This document shows, in pieces, positions 58,080-59,182 of a stretch of DNA of 59,182 bases. How positions within the stretch are numbered: the stretch's first letter is position 1; every line of letters begins with the position of its first letter. A program made the position numbers and the translations under genes. The notes under the pieces were generated by a model that was not told where the DNA came from, ran no database searches, and worked only from the letters and a program-made list of their open reading frames with translations. Origin of the DNA: Verrucomicrobiaceae bacterium UBA1938 (GTDB lineage: Bacteria; Verrucomicrobiota; Verrucomicrobiia; Verrucomicrobiales; Verrucomicrobiaceae); the NCBI GenBank assembly GCA_002336895.1, contig DDFC01000016.1, positions 1 to 59,182 on the forward strand, given 5' to 3'.

Positions 58080-58397
58080 TCAACTCTTCACCACCACGTT
58101 CGTTCCATCAAAATGCAGCAGCCGGTTTTTCAGCCCGCGCATGGCCTGCTTGTGGATGTACACCTCGATACCGCCGATCTGGTGGCGCTGTTCGGTGGGT
58201 GCCTGGGCACCGCTGACCCAGGAGAGCTGGCACCATTCCTGGCCGCTTAGCTCTCCCTGAGAGCAGCGCACGTAGTCGAGGTGGATGACGTCCCCGGGAT
58301 GGCCGATGGCTTCTTCATTGCGCTTGGACTCCAGATACTCAGCGAAGTCCTGCGAATAGATCAGGCCGCTGCGGAGGCGATGGAGGACCATGGACAT
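58080..58397 (-). CDS. Small protein of unknown function
   Basis: A 105-aa protein starting MSMVLHRLRSGLIYSQDFAE. It is mostly alternating hydrophobic and charged residues, with no signal, membrane span or known motif. It lies between the SUKH gene (30 bp away) and the superoxide dismutase gene on the same strand. A hairpin separates it from the dismutase, suggesting its own promoter. The same frame is open upstream across that hairpin, but the ATG at 58397 is the first that clears it. Confidence 0.5.
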   Translation of the reverse strand: MSMVLHRLRSGLIYSQDFAEYLESKRNEEAIGHPGDVIHLDYVRCSQGELSGQEWCQLSWVSGAQAPTEQRHQIGGIEVYIHKQAMRGLKNRLLHFDGTNVVVKS

Positions 58398-58409
58398 GTT
58401 TTGAAAGCG

Positions 58410-58446
58410 ACAAAGCGCGGGACGGGCAGGCCGTTCCGCGCTTTGT
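58410..58446 (-). terminator. Hairpin downstream of superoxide dismutase
   Basis: ACAAAGCGCGG (58410-58420) and CCGCGCTTTGT (58436-58446) form an 11-bp perfect stem. It lies 31 bases after the dismutase stop on the minus strand. The U-tract is weak (CGCTTTC), so termination efficiency is unclear. Confidence 0.6.
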
Positions 58447-58477
58447 GAAAAGACGAGTGTGTCAGTGTAAGCGGGAA

Positions 58478-59092
<615 letters not shown>

Positions 59093-59182
59093 GATGTTGG
59101 GGTGGGTTGAGGTTAGGGGGTAAGTATCGCAGATACGTGCGTGGGCAAGAGGAAGGTTCTTGTTGCCTCAAAAGTAAATGAC

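Overview
The window reads as a chromosomal segment of a GC-rich member of the phylum Verrucomicrobiota, probably Verrucomicrobiaceae (Prosthecobacter- or Verrucomicrobium-like). This is an inference from gene content: a PVC-type heme-binding CxxCH dehydrogenase, a Tat-exported DUF1501 protein, a DUF1080 (3-keto-disaccharide hydrolase) protein, a fused ccoNO cbb3 oxidase gene, and many secreted sugar and ester hydrolases. No ribosomal RNA gene, phage, conjugative element or CRISPR array was seen. It looks like ordinary chromosome with accessory intergenic elements.

Layout. 0-6.6 kb: secreted prolyl oligopeptidase, HerA-like ATPase, a REP-associated transposase (RAYT) framed by its own palindromes, and a CysJ-like flavoprotein reductase without its FMN domain. 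6.6-11.2 kb: a CreC/CreB/CreD-like envelope-stress module headed by an unknown exported protein. 11.3-17.1 kb: a compact cbb3 oxidase operon, read ccoS, ccoNO, ccoQ, ccoP, ccoG, a 51-aa membrane protein, then a SafE-like transporter. It includes two genes of 51 codons. 17.2-25.3 kb: a PVC cytochrome-dehydrogenase, tRNA-Gln, a long structured non-coding stretch, an orphan P-loop ATPase, a TPR-ptsI pair and a XylR-type regulator. 25.4-32 kb: secreted carbohydrate and ester hydrolases. 32-41.9 kb: housekeeping and metabolism (gluconokinase, AddB-like nuclease, dapB, a frame-shifted kinase-like gene, folK, the NAD(P)H-hydrate repair enzyme, menG, tRNA-Leu, a prenyltransferase-repeat protein). 42-54.3 kb: DUF1501 protein, lipoprotein D-Ala-D-Ala carboxypeptidase, parvulin, PQQ-like propeller, cupin, acetylxylan esterase, phosphodiester glycosidase and an FAD oxidoreductase. 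54.3-59.1 kb: SMP-30 lactonase, tsaB, tsaE, thiL, a SUKH protein and Mn-type superoxide dismutase.

Themes. Respiration (cbb3, PVC cytochrome, menaquinone methylation) and export of polysaccharide- and ester-degrading enzymes dominate, which suits an aerobic or microaerobic polymer degrader.

The most unusual content lies between and across genes: (i) REPIN-like palindrome pairs around the RAYT with a third pair about 47 kb away; (ii) a second dispersed palindromic family near 21.2, 36.2 and 37.1 kb; (iii) a 211-bp inverted-repeat element at 54.36-54.57 kb with a TTCG tetraloop hairpin; (iv) a kinase-like gene whose reading frame changes exactly at a canonical -1 slippery heptamer. Two further genes show the same kind of one-base frame change, so an assembly or mutation explanation must be weighed against recoding. 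All family assignments come from reading motifs; no database search was possible.
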